A stretch of 64,000 nucleotides of DNA from Buxus sempervirens (lineage: Eukaryota; Streptophyta; Magnoliopsida; Buxales; Buxaceae). Each line of letters starts with the position of its first letter. Position 1 is the first letter of the stretch. Positions 30,310 to 41,460 of the stretch are shown here, one piece after another. Made by a program: the position numbers and the translations under genes. The DNA lies in assembly GCA_947561395.2 (NCBI GenBank), contig OX387190.1:13634858-13698857 (forward strand), given 5' to 3'. The notes beneath the pieces were generated by a model that did no database searches, was not told the DNA's origin, and was given only the letters and a program-made list of their open reading frames with translations.

Positions 30310-32121
30310 TGTAGACACCCCAAATTGCCCTACAAAATGAGAAAATAATGAAAACATTAATTGGAATTTAAAACAGGCCAAAAATGCATGAAAATCAATA
30401 ATTAAAGCCTGGACCGTATTGTATCTACGGGCTAAGCGCGCCCGAATTTTATATACGGGCACGCAAGCGCCCGTAATATATATACGGACACCTTTGGATC
30501 ATGAATCATTTACGGGCAAATCAGACTCGTGCGAGTTCTGTTCTTCTCTCGATTTCTGAGCCTTATCTTTAGTCCAATATCCCTTTAAATGAGCGAATTA
30601 TATATTTTATTCGTGCGAAATATCTTTGTGGATAAAGGATGGGCATTATCTTGTGTTTAACTCAAACTGAAACTCTATCTTGCCAAACCTTAGACCAACT
30701 ATACCCCTGGGTTTGCCTATAAATAGAGGGCCTTTCCTCAAGCAAAAGGCCACGAAAATTTGAAGTCTAAGGAGCTCCAAGAGAAGAGAGAAACCCCTGC
30801 TGCTTTGCTTGCTCAATCCAGGTAAGTACCTGTTCCCTTTTATTTCTGTCTTCAATTCTAGATGTAATAGGATCATCTCTATTGCTGTAGAATAAGGCCA
30901 TATTTTGTATCTAGTATTCCTAAACTTGTTTCTAAGTACCTCAAGAGTCTCTTTAGCCGTAAAACGTGAAGAGAGAGCTAGGGGAAAAGAGAACAGGTGG
31001 ATCCCTAGAATAGAACCCCATATCTGTTTTTCTCTTTTTTTTTCTAGAATAAAGCCTGTGATTGTGATTGTGTAACCAAACCTATCTTCAAGTACCGCAA
31101 GAATCCTCTCTAGCCGTAAAACGTGAAGAGAGAGCTAGGGGAAAAGAGAACAGGTGGATCCGTAGGGTAGACCCCCTTGTGCTCTAATCTGTGAGATGTG
31201 GCTGCTTTTAATATCCTGATCATGTTTTAATGCTTTTTATAATATATCTGAATGAACACATGAATCTATGATGTTTATAGCATGAGATCCCCACTTTTTT
31301 ATAAAATTTGGATTTTCCACATATTTGCACCTACAACACTGTTTTCGTGATTTTTGTGATTTTAGGCTAGGATCTTGGATTTACCATGATCAATATGGTA
31401 GATCTGAATCGAAAAGCCTGAAAGTAAATTCTAGGGTTTCATGATATGGTTTTTAAATTGTTTTTCATTATTGAGAGAAGACCCTACGGTCTAAGTTCTC
31501 CCCTTTTGATGTTCTTCATCAACGTGGGTATTTTTGGTTTTTATTTTTTGATTTAAGGTGAAATTTGGGCTTTATCTATGTCCTGGACTATTCAAGTTCA
31601 ATTTTGAAATATTTTATAAAAATCATATTTTTCTAGATTTCTAGAATTTAACTTGAAGCCAGATTTTTGGATTTTTCACTTTAAATTGATTTTATTTGAT
31701 TTTATCTCAATTTTATTTTGATCATGAAACCCTAGGAATGGTATGATCATATTTGAAAGTTCTGGATCAATCAGGCTATTCGTATGAAAAAACCATATAT
31801 TTTTGTCTTTTTTGTGATTTTTCATGAATTTTATAGCAAGCTCTTTTTTCTTTGTAAAACATGAACAATGCCTGGCAACCACCTTGTGTGGATGAATAGG
31901 GGTGCCTAACACCTTCCCCTGTTCATAACCTAATCCCCTTACCTATCTCTAGTTGTTTTTTTAGGAGGGTTATTTTTACCCTAAAATTGCCTTTTGTGCT
32001 TATTTAATATTTTGGTGTCCATTCACACCTAAATTGAATGGTGGCGACTCTTTGTTTAATTTAATCCCGTGTGATGATTGAGGAAGTCAAAAGGATTTTT
32101 GATTTTTTCCCATGTCTCACA
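30310..32121 (+). repeat. A2 3' LTR
   Basis: 1812 bp, near-identical to the 5' LTR. TATAAATAG at 30718-30726, donor GTAAGTACC after TCAATCCAG at about 30821, stem-loop cluster about 30412-30517. It ends TGTCTCACA, then CCAAC of the target duplication. Confidence 0.92.
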
Positions 32122-32277
32122 CCAACTATATCTTATAAGTTGAAGCTACCAAGTTGAAAAAAAAAGGCAATATGAACATGATTTTTTGCCTTAGCAACAA
32201 ATGCTAGGTATAACTAGTGGGCAAAACAATGAATAAAATGTGTTGATTCATTGTTCTTCATAATAATTGTCGTATGC
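32122..32277 (-). pseudogene. ZMYM1-like gene, fragment 3 of 4
   Basis: 156 bp between A2 and D2. The minus strand gives HFIHCFAH (32217-32240), then LAFVAKAKNHVHIAFFFQLG, which fits the family's usual YYVHCFAHQLQL-type segment of the RNase H-like core. It joins fragment 2 (51784) when D2 and one TATGC are removed, and fragment 4 (16228) when A2 and one CCARC are removed. Stops interrupt the frame. Confidence 0.85.
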
Positions 32278-33077
32278 TGTAGTGCCCCGTGTGCACACCT
32301 GGTTTCGCACGACGAGGCGCACATGGGACATGCGTGCCTCGGGACATTTGGAATCGCCACTGCCTGAGAGGTGTAGGCAGACACAAAGGGTGCCTATCCG
32401 GGCCTAATTTTTCTGGTCTGCGGCTTTCTAGAGATTCTTGCTAAGTTCTTGGTTACATCCAGGGAAGTCCGAAGACAACCTGGCCCGCCCCGTCGGTTTA
32501 ACGGGTCCCTCGGGTCTCCCTGGTTCGAGTCTACTCAGTCTCACCCAATTTCCTAAACCAGCATGCTTATTTATTGAGTCTGGGTGGGGGCCACTGAAGG
32601 TGTAGGTCCCCTTTAATTGATTTTATCTTTTTAATCCTTTTGTGAAGCGGGTTGGACATGGACCCCATTGGAAGGCCCATTAGGTTCTCATGTTGGGCTT
32701 CAGTCAAGCCCAAGGCCCATTAGGGTTATTGGGTAACCCTTGTTGGGTTTGGTTATTTGGTTTAAAGATTGATTAAATATTTACAAATTAGTGGGTTAAA
32801 GCTTTTAGGGCCCAATGGGCTTGGATTGGGCCCATGGGCAATTAACCAAGTGGTCTTGGGCCCATTTATCAGAAATGGGCCTTGGTTTGGGCCAGATTGA
32901 ATGTGGGCCCCGTTGGAAGGCCCACGATACCTTATTGGGCCATAGATGGGCTCAAGTCCCAAAACGGGCTTGGATTGACCCAAAAAGCCCAGGTGGTTTG
33001 AATTAAAGCTATCCAAGTTGGATCGAGTGGTCCCGGGTCCAAAAAATGGATTTTTGAAGATTAAATGAACCTGACCA

Positions 33078-33180
33078 TATTTACAATGCGGATCGAGCTT
33101 GTCCGCAAATACTGTGGCGACAAGGCCTGCCCGCATACTAAATGCGGTCAGGCTTGGTCCGCACTGCGTATGCGGACCGA
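33078..33180 (-). repeat. C2 downstream stem-loop cluster
   Basis: A perfect stem-loop GGTCCGCA (33156-33163), 7-nt loop CTGCGTA, TGCGGACC (33171-33178); also CCCGCA...TGCGGTC just before it. Confidence 0.85.
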
Positions 33181-34345
33181 GCTTGAAAATACGCAAATGG
33201 CCAAAATGGCCATAGGGGTTGGCTGAGCTTCTCTCCAGGGGGTTTGTGAGCTGCTGCAAGTTCAAGAAAGGATTCACAGGGGTTCCAATACCTCATTCTT
33301 GACCCAATCAAGCATCTTTTCATGGGGCTTTATCAATAGAGCCTCACTGATTTTGATTCACCAATTTGGATTTCAATGTAGGGATTCTAGAGATCCCTAT
33401 TTGGCATCAAGAATGGTCTACTATCCTTCCCTCGTGAGGAGAGATGATGGGAGACCAAGCAAGCCTATATTCACATCATCCAACCAAGCTGTCTAGCATC
33501 CATTCGAATCACGTATACATGATGGAGATAAACTAAGCAAAAAGAAAGATGAAGTAAACAGCAAGTGTCCTAGTCATATCATAAACATGATACTCATATG
33601 CATGTAATACTCATTTCATGCTCTTCCTAAAAAGCATGTTAGATGATACCTAGTGATGGATGGTTAAGCAAATGCAACCTGTTCTAGTACATGTCCATGA
33701 ATATAAACATATATTATAAACAAGCAATGATCTAATGTAGTAAATAATCTATCCTGAGTGAAGGGGAAGAGGGGAAAGAAGTTAAGATTACAAGAGAGAT
33801 TTAAAGAGGACAAATCCCTCTTTGAGAAAATCAATAGATAAAGCTTATATCAAAACCTATCTAAATGACATCCTTTTGCCCTACATTAAAACCCTCCTCC
33901 CATCTTTCGCTTGAGGAGTCCCCCTTACCATGGGGACTCCCACGACATGCATAAAGAATAGAGATGGTTAGCAATGAACAATATTGAGGATTAACTCATC
34001 ATGACCAAAAGAAGAATATGCCGAAGTATTTTATGCCAACATGTATTGAATGATTTGTCACACAAATTCTTACCTTGATGTTACTTACACCTTTAGATGG
34101 GAGATGGTCCTCCAAGTGACACAAATAGCACTCGAGGAGCCTCCTTTTAGTTCCAAAAGTTTACTTTTTCTTATCTCTTTGAGTGAAGATGAAGAAAAGA
34201 GAAGGAAAAGAACTAACCAAGGGTATTTTGGGTATTGAAAAAGAGTTTGGGTGAGTGAGTGAAGCTTCACAAAGGTCACTGGTTGCTGGAAAGGCAGGGG
34301 GATGATAGGGCTGAAAGGCCTTACAAACAAGGGGCTGTGGAGGCC

Positions 34346-34354
34346 TATTTATAG
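34346..34354 (-). promoter_or_regulatory. TATA box of C2
   Basis: CTATAAATA on the minus strand inside GCCTATAAATAGGCC. Confidence 0.75.
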
Positions 34355-34367
34355 GCAAAATTTCCGT

Positions 34368-34553
34368 GTCCGCAATTCAAATGCGAACATGCCTTGTCCA
34401 CATTTTGAATGCGGACGAGTCGCCCATGTGCCAAAATCAGCGCAAATCTGCCAGCTGTCGCTAGTTGGCGACATGTGGCAGTTTCTAGAAGGCCGAAACC
34501 ACATTTGAAGTGCGGACAAGGTACGTCCGCATTCCAAATGCGGTCACGCACTT
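34368..34553 (-). repeat. C2 U3 stem-loop cluster (GTCCGCA / TGCGGAC)
   Basis: Four stem-loops with 7-nt loops: arms 34368-34374/34382-34388 (loop ATTCAAA), 34396-34402/34410-34416 (TTTTGAA), then two more near 34499-34518 and 34527-34547. The middle holds a core with GACATGTGGC and TTTCTAGAAG. Confidence 0.85.
34482..34491 (-). promoter_or_regulatory. Heat-shock-element-like TTCTAGAA in C2
   Basis: TTTCTAGAAG, a TTCnnGAA inverted pair about 130 bp upstream of the TATA box. Such elements drive heat induction of the Arabidopsis ONSEN LTR; the role here is untested. C5 has two. Confidence 0.5.
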
Positions 34554-37038
34554 TTTTTAAGAGCTGGATTTGAAATCCATTATCCAATTTGATTTTGAAA
34601 GAAGATTTTGTCTGATTTTTCCATTATTTTAATATAAAAAACGAGATTCTTTAATTAAAATATTATTTGAATAACCAAATATTTTTAATAATTACTTATT
34701 TTATTTCTAATATTCATTTATTCTGCCTTTTTCTACTGTTTCGCCACGTGGGCAGTTTTCTTAAGACTTTGACCGGCCATAACTTTTCCGTCTGATGTCC
34801 GATTTCAGCAAACTTAGTGTCGTTTGAATCAGCTCGGAATGCTCTATCCACTGAGCTAGAGTTTGGCAGCAAATTCTAATTTTTACTAGAAAGTCAATTT
34901 CTACTCCCCACAAGGTTTAACCAGCTCATAACTTCTTCATCCGAACTCCGATTTGAGCAAACTCAGTTGCGTTGGAGCTGTGTCAGAATTTCCTATCCAA
35001 CGAGAAGAAGTTTGGTGGTCAATTTGCACCTGATCAAATAGTCAAATTTTGGCCCCCCTCAGGGTTTGACTTTTTAGATTAGAATTTCATTTTCTACATT
35101 TTTTGGGGTGCAAAAATCAGGTGCTGACACCCCAATTTTGGATCAATTGTCCAACCCCAAAGTGCTAGTGAAAGTGGGCCAAAGCAACTAAAATCCAGAA
35201 TAATTTAAAACTTTTATTAATATCTTTATTGGAGTTATTATGCGGAAACATAAAATAAAATTCATTCAGAATTAATCTTAACATTTACAAATACTTTCTG
35301 AACTCATAACTGATTTACAACTATTGGCTACCCTTTTACATACTACCCCATTGCTTGTTGACCTCACAAAGAGTACTTGAAAAATAATGAAAACAAAAGT
35401 GAGATATAAATCTCAACAAATGGCAAGATGCATGAAAGAAAACAGTCCAATTTATCTATAAAAATAAAGTCATGAGGTATAACAATAAAAACCAAATCAC
35501 GATAATAATATTCAAAGCATACACCAAACCAAACCACGCATATGTGACATCACTAGACTCATGAACTGAAACCACTTTGAAAAGCTACTTCCTGTTCCTA
35601 AGTTCGCCACCTCATGAGCTTACATAATATGGAGCTGAGATACACGGCCACCATTCCCTCCACCTACAATCAATGCAGATCACCCCAGCAAGATACACGG
35701 AGGCCTGGCGCGTACAATCCAATCAACTACAATTGTCTAACAAATGAGAATACCGATCCAATCAAATATATGCATTACACAATACATGGCTAATATCCGT
35801 ACATGTGCAAACCATGTGTGAACTACAAGTATGGCCAAAATATAGCTCTCATGTGCAAGTCACAAGTAAACTAGAAGCATGACCAATAAAAAGCACATGT
35901 ATGCCAATGTTCCATTAAAGCGCACAGTGTAACCCAAAATAATCCAATGCCGAGATACACGGCTAATAACCACGTTGAGATACATGACAGAAAAGGATTA
36001 TTGGAGCACAAGTGTGCGCGCGTCGGAAACGCGGCACGGGAAAATTCGGAGTCGCCACCGCCTGATGGGGTGCAGGCGGACACCTGGGTGCCTAGTCTTG
36101 TCTATTAGTCTAGTCTGCGGCTTGAGATTCTAAGTTGATTCTCGGTTATGGTCTGGGGAAGTCCGTAGACACCCCAGTCCACCCCGTCGGATGACGGGTC
36201 CCGTGGGTTCCCTGGTTTGAGTCAGCTTTCTAGTTGGTTTTCACCCGATTCCTAATCCGATATGCCATTAGGTTAAGTCTGTCGGGACCACCTGAGTGGT
36301 GTGGGTCCCTTTAATAGATTTTATCTTGCTTAATTAGGTGATCTAAGTCTGACTGGGTGGGCCCCGTTGGAAGGCCCACGGTGTCCTTGGCGGGCTTTGA
36401 CTAAGCCCACATGCCTCTGGTAGGCCTCTGTCTAAGCCTAGGAGACCCTGTGGGCTTTGATGAGGTGAATTGATTTTACTTAGTTTGTTCAAGTTTGGAG
36501 CCTTAGGTGATTTTCATGCAATAAGTGAGTCTACATTGGTTGGCGGGCCCCCGGATGGACCCCCATAGTGGATGCCAAAGTATTTTTCAATTTATCTCAT
36601 TTAAATTGGCCCAGGTGTTCTGGACATCGGGCTTGGGGCCCCTAATCCAGCTTTGGGCTTGAAAACCCAAATTCCATGCAGTTAGGGTTTAATCCCACAC
36701 TTAGTTTGGTTAGTGGGCTTTGGCGGGCCCGATAGGCCCTTGCCCTTGGTCTCGGCCAAACCACGCAATTTCAATCATCATTCCATGCATCAAATTCGGG
36801 TGGACCGCATTGGGTTTGGCCCGCCCGGTTTGGTTGGTTTATTTATCTGGCTTACTTACATGCAAATGGATTTATTAGGCTGAGTGGGCCCCGTTGGAAG
36901 GCCCAATAATATTCTGAGTTGGACCGGCGGTCCATGTCCCAAGTTGGGTTTCCGGGTCCTGTTGGTTCATTTGGTTTTGTTGAAAATAACATGAAAATTC
37001 GGCAAGGAATAAGAAGGCACAAAAAATGACATTTCTGT

Positions 37039-37106
37039 GTGTATCCGGCCTTAGTTGCCGGATACACGCAGGCTATAGGTGATCCGCCCTGAGTTGCCGG
37101 ATCACC
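37039..37106 (-). repeat. C3 downstream hairpin pair with swapped stems
   Basis: Hairpin 1: GTGTATCCGG (37039-37048), loop CCTTAGTTG, CCGGATACAC (37058-37067), ten perfect pairs. Hairpin 2: GGTGATCCG (37078-37086), loop CCCTGAGTTGC, CGGATCACC (37098-37106), nine perfect pairs. The loop is nearly the same; the stem differs but pairs perfectly in both. Confidence 0.9.
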
Positions 37107-38958
37107 TTGAAATTGCCACTTTTTGGGGTTTGGCCATTGGGGTCGTTTCCAGGTGCTTCCTAGGGCCTTCTAAGTTTCCGTGGGCCCCTGGGGAAGACCC
37201 ACTTAGGTTCAGGTTTAGGGGAGAAGCCGTGTTTGGCTTCTCTTTTGATTTTTTCAGCAAGGCAAGAAGGCCTTGAGGGGCATGGGGCTTGCTGCCCTTC
37301 TTTAATTCCCTTTGGTCACACACCAACAGCAAGAGGAGGTCATGGCACCCCAGTTTTGATGACCCAAGTTCATCACCACCTAACATACATCATGGAGCAT
37401 GGAATAACAATCAATAAACAAGACAACGAAAAAACAAACCAGATCCTAGCATGTACAGGTAGGTAGGCCATGCGTGGAGGTTGATCTTGGGGGGTGCCTC
37501 CACACATAGGCTTTGGGGATCACCCTAAGGATGCTGGGGTATGGGCATGCATGCTGGAACAGCGGATTTAAGGTGGTTTTTGGAGACTTCAAAGTGGTTT
37601 AAAACAGTGGGCAGCAGGGGGCTGAGGAGGCATGCTTACATACATGTAAAAAGTCATATGCTACATGAAAAGAAAACAAAAGGGACTGCTGGAGACAAAG
37701 AGGACAGCAACTATGAGACTGAATTCTAACGAGGTTTGATGTGCTTCATGGTAGTGGGGGGTGTTGCTGCTACCTCCCGCAGCAGCTCACGTGAGCTGCA
37801 CCGGCAAGTTAAGGAGTGGGCATAGGGGAACATGGTGTTTATAGAAAAGAAAACAGCAGCCTTGACAAGGAAATGTAAGTATGTCAAGGCTGTCATGCAT
37901 GCCTAAAAACATGTGGACATACATAAAAAAGCAAGGATTATCCACCAATAAAAAGCCCTTTTGCAAAAGTTCAATAAGAGAACTCATGCTTATATGCATA
38001 CATGCAACCATATCAAACAACCAAGGGTCAAAGGGGGCATGCATTCTTGGGTTCACCAACAGAAAATAACCGGAGAAAGGAAGCATATATCCCAATTAAA
38101 AAATCAGAAAGTTAATATGGCATGCATGCATAAACAAACCACAGTGAAAACCATACTGTTGGTATCCGGGGCAGCAGCAAACTTGGGGGGAGGAACATCA
38201 ACCAATAGGGATTATATGCATGCTGTGACCTTATCCAAAGCAGCAAACAAAGAGAGGTGCGGCCAGCAAAAAAACAAGAAATAAAAAGGTGATAAGAGAG
38301 AAGAATAATCAAGAATGGAAATGGGGGCTTATGTCGGGATACATTGGATGGCAAAGGGAGGAACATTCTCCTCCTCTAAATGAGAAAAGACCACTGCAGG
38401 GAACCAAAATAAAAGAGGCAACAGCGGCTCCACAGTGGTCTCTACCCCATCCCAAATACACTATATGACCTCTCCTCTCTCCCACTTAAACCTCCGGGAA
38501 CTTACCCAATCTTACCATGGAAGGAACACAAACCAAAGAGGATAGGAAGAAGCAATGAGACAGGGAGAAAACCCATGCCTCATGTAAAAATATAGCACCA
38601 CCAAACATGGAGAGCTCACATGCTTCTAACCAACCAAAATTTATATATGTTAAATAGAAACTTACCAAGAAACTTACCTTGTGTATGCAACTCGTTTCTG
38701 AGGTGTGCTTCAACCTCCTTTGGGTGTGGATGGAGCTGGAGCACTCCTTTGCAACACCAACAGCAACCAAAGCTCTTCTTTTTTAGTGGAAAAATGGAGA
38801 AGGAGAAGAATGGAAGAGGTTCAATGATCTTGGGATGGAGTGGGGTGGTTATGGAGGCAAAAGGGGGTTGAAGTGGGGGGATTCGGGTGAGAAGAAGTGG
38901 GGGAAGAAAGTTGAAAAGCCACAAAAGAAGCCAACCCCGAAACTGAGCTGCTGTTTGC

Positions 38959-38967
38959 TATTTATAG
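38959..38967 (-). promoter_or_regulatory. TATA box of C3
   Basis: CTATAAATA on the minus strand, 11 bp downstream of the stem-loop cluster. Confidence 0.75.
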
Positions 38968-38977
38968 ACAAACTTAA

Positions 38978-39228
38978 TGTATCCGGCAACTCAGGCTGGA
39001 TACACTAAGGTCTCCCCTTATCCGTCCTTCATGGCCGAATACACAGGCACTCCTTTGTATCCGGTCTTCAATGCTAGATACAAAACATAATCATTTGAAA
39101 ATTAAATGCCGCCGCGAATTTTTCGGGCGATCGGCGCGAATCTCGCGTGAAAATCTTTTTGTATCCGGTATTTGAGTCCGGATATACACAAACCTATGTG
39201 TATCCGGTATATGTGACCAGATACAAAT
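38978..39228 (-). repeat. C3 U3 stem-loop cluster (TGTATCCGG word)
   Basis: TGTATCCGG (38978-38986) and CTGGATACA (38996-39004) enclose CAACTCAGG, the reverse complement of the downstream loop CCTGAGTTG. Further pairs of type GTATCCGG...CCGGATA follow to 39228, around a core with GGCGATCGGCGCGAATCTCG. Confidence 0.8.
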
Positions 39229-39257
39229 CAAAAAATTACGGATTTGCCCCTCGACTT

Positions 39258-39312
39258 GACTGATTCGAACGATTCGACCGATTTGACCGATTCGACCGAT
39301 TCGACTGATTCG
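39258..39312. repeat. Short tandem repeat GATTCGACCG
   Basis: Five to six imperfect decamers (GATTCGAACG, GATTCGACCG, ATTTGACCG, GATTCGACTG) inside C3. Confidence 0.8.
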
Positions 39313-40729
39313 ACACTTTTGGATATCTACGGATTGGTCCCTACGAATTATGGATATTTAAGATTAAGTCCTTGAGATATTTTGCTGCGTTGGCTGCCAC
39401 GTGTGCAGTTTCTACGCCGCGTGTGCAGTTTCCGGTTTTGCTATGCGGAAACTTCGACAGCTCATATCTCCTTCATCCGAACTCCGATTTGAGCAAACTT
39501 AATTGCGTTAGACTCATATCGGAGCCCTTTATCCAATGACATAGGGCTAAGCACTTGGCACGGGGTTCAAGGAAAAGTCAACTTTCGGCTCATCCTCAAG
39601 TTTGACCGGCCCACAGAACCCTCATCCGGACTCCGATTCCTGCAAACTCAGTTGCGTTGGACTCGTGTCGGGATTCTCTATCTACTGAGATAAAGCGACG
39701 TGGCCAATTTTCATTCGATCAAAAAGTCAATTTTCCACCCCTCAGGGTTTGACTTTCTGTTTAGGGTTTGCATTTCCGGCTCTTCCGGGAGCGCAAAAAT
39801 GAGGTGCTTACAACGAGCTGATACAGGAAGGCCTCATTGAGATACACGATGGGAGCATAAGTGGGAGGTAGGTTTAACTTAACAAAAGTAATTCCATTTC
39901 ACTTCCTAGCTAAACCATGGATCCATACTAAGCATTGCCCGCTAGACACAACTCATAACAAAAAACATTTAATAATAACTTGTTTCAAAAATAAGATGTG
40001 CTCAACAATATAATAAATTCTAAATCTTCAATAAATAACTCATCTCAAGATGAATGAGAGAGGAATTTAACCATTCCGAGATACATGGAGGAAAACAATG
40101 ATTCTACTATATTATCCATGAAACCATATGCAAATATCCAGAAATATAATGTTAAACGTAAGAAAAGGCTCAAATGTGGAAATAAATATAAAACACAATC
40201 CTAACCTTGAAACCATGTCATTTTTATCGAAAATATGCTCAATTCCTTGATTAAATGCCTAAATAGTAATTTATTAATGTGAACACTCTTAAATTACTTA
40301 TATTGAAGTGTCTTACTAAATCAATATATTATGTCTTACTTAATTTCATTTCCTAGTTGGTTGTTATTCTCAATAATTTACTCAATAATGTCCAAATTTC
40401 TTCTTTTAAGAACCTAAGGTATCAAAACTTATTAATATTGATATTTGATCTTTCCAGAGGTTAATTTAGGTCTGTAATGAAGTTTAGGAATAGGTTATGT
40501 TAACCAACACCAATTCTAAATAGGTTAAGTCCACATGTTTCTTCAAATACCTATTTAAAATCCATCTTTACATTCATCGTTCTAAATTAATGTTCTTTTA
40601 CTCAAATTTAATTCCGCCACTTCCTACATCTCAACTTATCCTAATTGCAAGTGTTACAACTTTATAATTCTTAGAAAAATCATTAAAAATAGATTTGGGC
40701 TCGATTTCCAAAATTTGGAAAATTCTAAC

Positions 40730-40840
40730 AGTGGTCGCTCGACATCGTGCTCGAACGGCATGTCAAGCGTTCACTGCTAAGGTTTTTTTTGTTCTTAGTT
40801 GCTCGGGACGGTGCTCGAGCTGTTTCCTGGGCGTTGGGTT
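40730..40840 (-). repeat. D2 palindrome cluster (GCTCGA / TCGAGC)
   Basis: CGCTCGACATCGTGCTCGAACG and GCTCGGGACGGTGCTCGAGC-like stem-loops; the matching words in D4 are at 63598-63700. C4 is inserted about 50 bp further on. Confidence 0.65.
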
Positions 40841-41437
40841 TTTAGGATCTATTTTTTTTGTTTTGAAAATACACAGGCGAGACACTACATGTGCGCATGT
40901 CACGCCGGCGAGGGCGCACGAAAAAGCGTGTGCGAGCCTCCTAAAGCGGTAAAACGGGAAAAGGGAGTTGCCACTGCCTGATGGGGTGCAGGTAGACACC
41001 TGGATGCCCTGAGGATACCTACTTTGGTCTGCGTCTTGAGATTCTAAGAAAGGGCTCGATTACGGTCCGGGGAAGTCCGTAGACACCCTGATCTGCCCCG
41101 TCTAGTGACGGGTCCCATTGGTTTCCCTGGTTTGAGTCAACTTGGTTTTAAACTCACCCTGCTTCTATGCCAGCATACACACTTATTTCAAGTTTAGGTG
41201 GGGACTGCCAAAGTTGTGTGGATTCCCTTCTTTTATTTGATTTTTATCTTTTTATCCAGATGATGTGGGTCTAATATGGGCCCATTGGGCCCACAGTCTC
41301 AAAATGGGCTTAGAACAATCCAAAAAAACCCAATGGGTTGGGACAAGTCAAAATGGGTTGGATCGGGTCCAACCGGGTCCCAAAAATGGATTTTTAAGGG
41401 TTTCTAGGAACTGATCGAAGGCACAACCGCAGATTGT

Positions 41438-41460
41438 GAGCGGTTTCGCCCGAACCGCTC
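41438..41460 (-). repeat. C4 downstream hairpin
   Basis: GAGCGGTT (41438-41445), loop TCGCCCG, AACCGCTC (41453-41460): eight perfect pairs, 7-nt loop. Confidence 0.85.

Larger units (their letters stand above)
16229..32121 (+). mobile_element. A2: full-length Tat/Ogre-type Ty3-gypsy retrotransposon
   Basis: 15.9 kb, with LTRs 16229-18035 and 30310-32121 (TGTAGACACC...TCTCACA). Flanks CCAGC (16224-16228) and CCAAC (32122-32126) are a 5-bp target duplication with one G/A difference. Order: LTR, primer binding site, 3-kb leader, gag, protease, spacer, RT-RNase H-second RNase H, integrase, 2-kb 3' UTR, polypurine tract, LTR. There is no chromodomain. The second RNase H and the huge leader and trailer place it in the Tat/Ogre branch. 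The two LTRs differ by only a few bases in the first 250 bp, so insertion is fairly recent. Yet gag has two compensating indels, pol an in-frame TAA, and integrase a one-base shift. It lies in the hAT-derived gene remnant, opposite in direction. Confidence 0.93.
32290..35129 (-). mobile_element. C2: solo LTR, family C
   Basis: Bounded by TGTGCACACC and GGTGCTGACA. Flanks CCCCG (32285-32289) and CCCCA (35130-35134): target duplication differing by one transition at a CpG. Stem word GTCCGCA: upstream cluster 34368-34553, downstream cluster 33078-33180. TATA 34346-34354, donor AAG|GTAAG at 34073, GC-rich block with CCCGT...ACGGG hairpin at about 32490-32510, GTGGCGATTCC near the 3' end. Inserted 12 bp from the end of D2. 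Confidence 0.9.
36013..39812 (-). mobile_element. C3: solo LTR, family C, 3.8 kb
   Basis: Bounded by TGTGCGCGCG and GGTGCTTACA; flanks ACAAG (36008-36012) and ACGAG (39813-39817) differ by one CpG transition. Stem word GTATCCGG: downstream hairpins 37039-37106, upstream cluster 38978-39228. TATA 38959-38967, donor AAG|GTAAGTTTC at 38677. Hairpin CCCGTC-GGAT-GACGGG near 36184-36199. A decamer repeat GATTCGACCG lies at 39258-39312. It is the longest of the family, with extra sequence between hairpins and TATA; its ORFs show no domains. Confidence 0.9.

Noticed and set aside
32762-33277. 171-residue minus-strand ORF in C2, and similar ORFs in C1, C3, C4 and C5
   Set aside because: Positions and frames are not conserved among family-C LTRs, and the sequences are explained by GC-rich LTR blocks.
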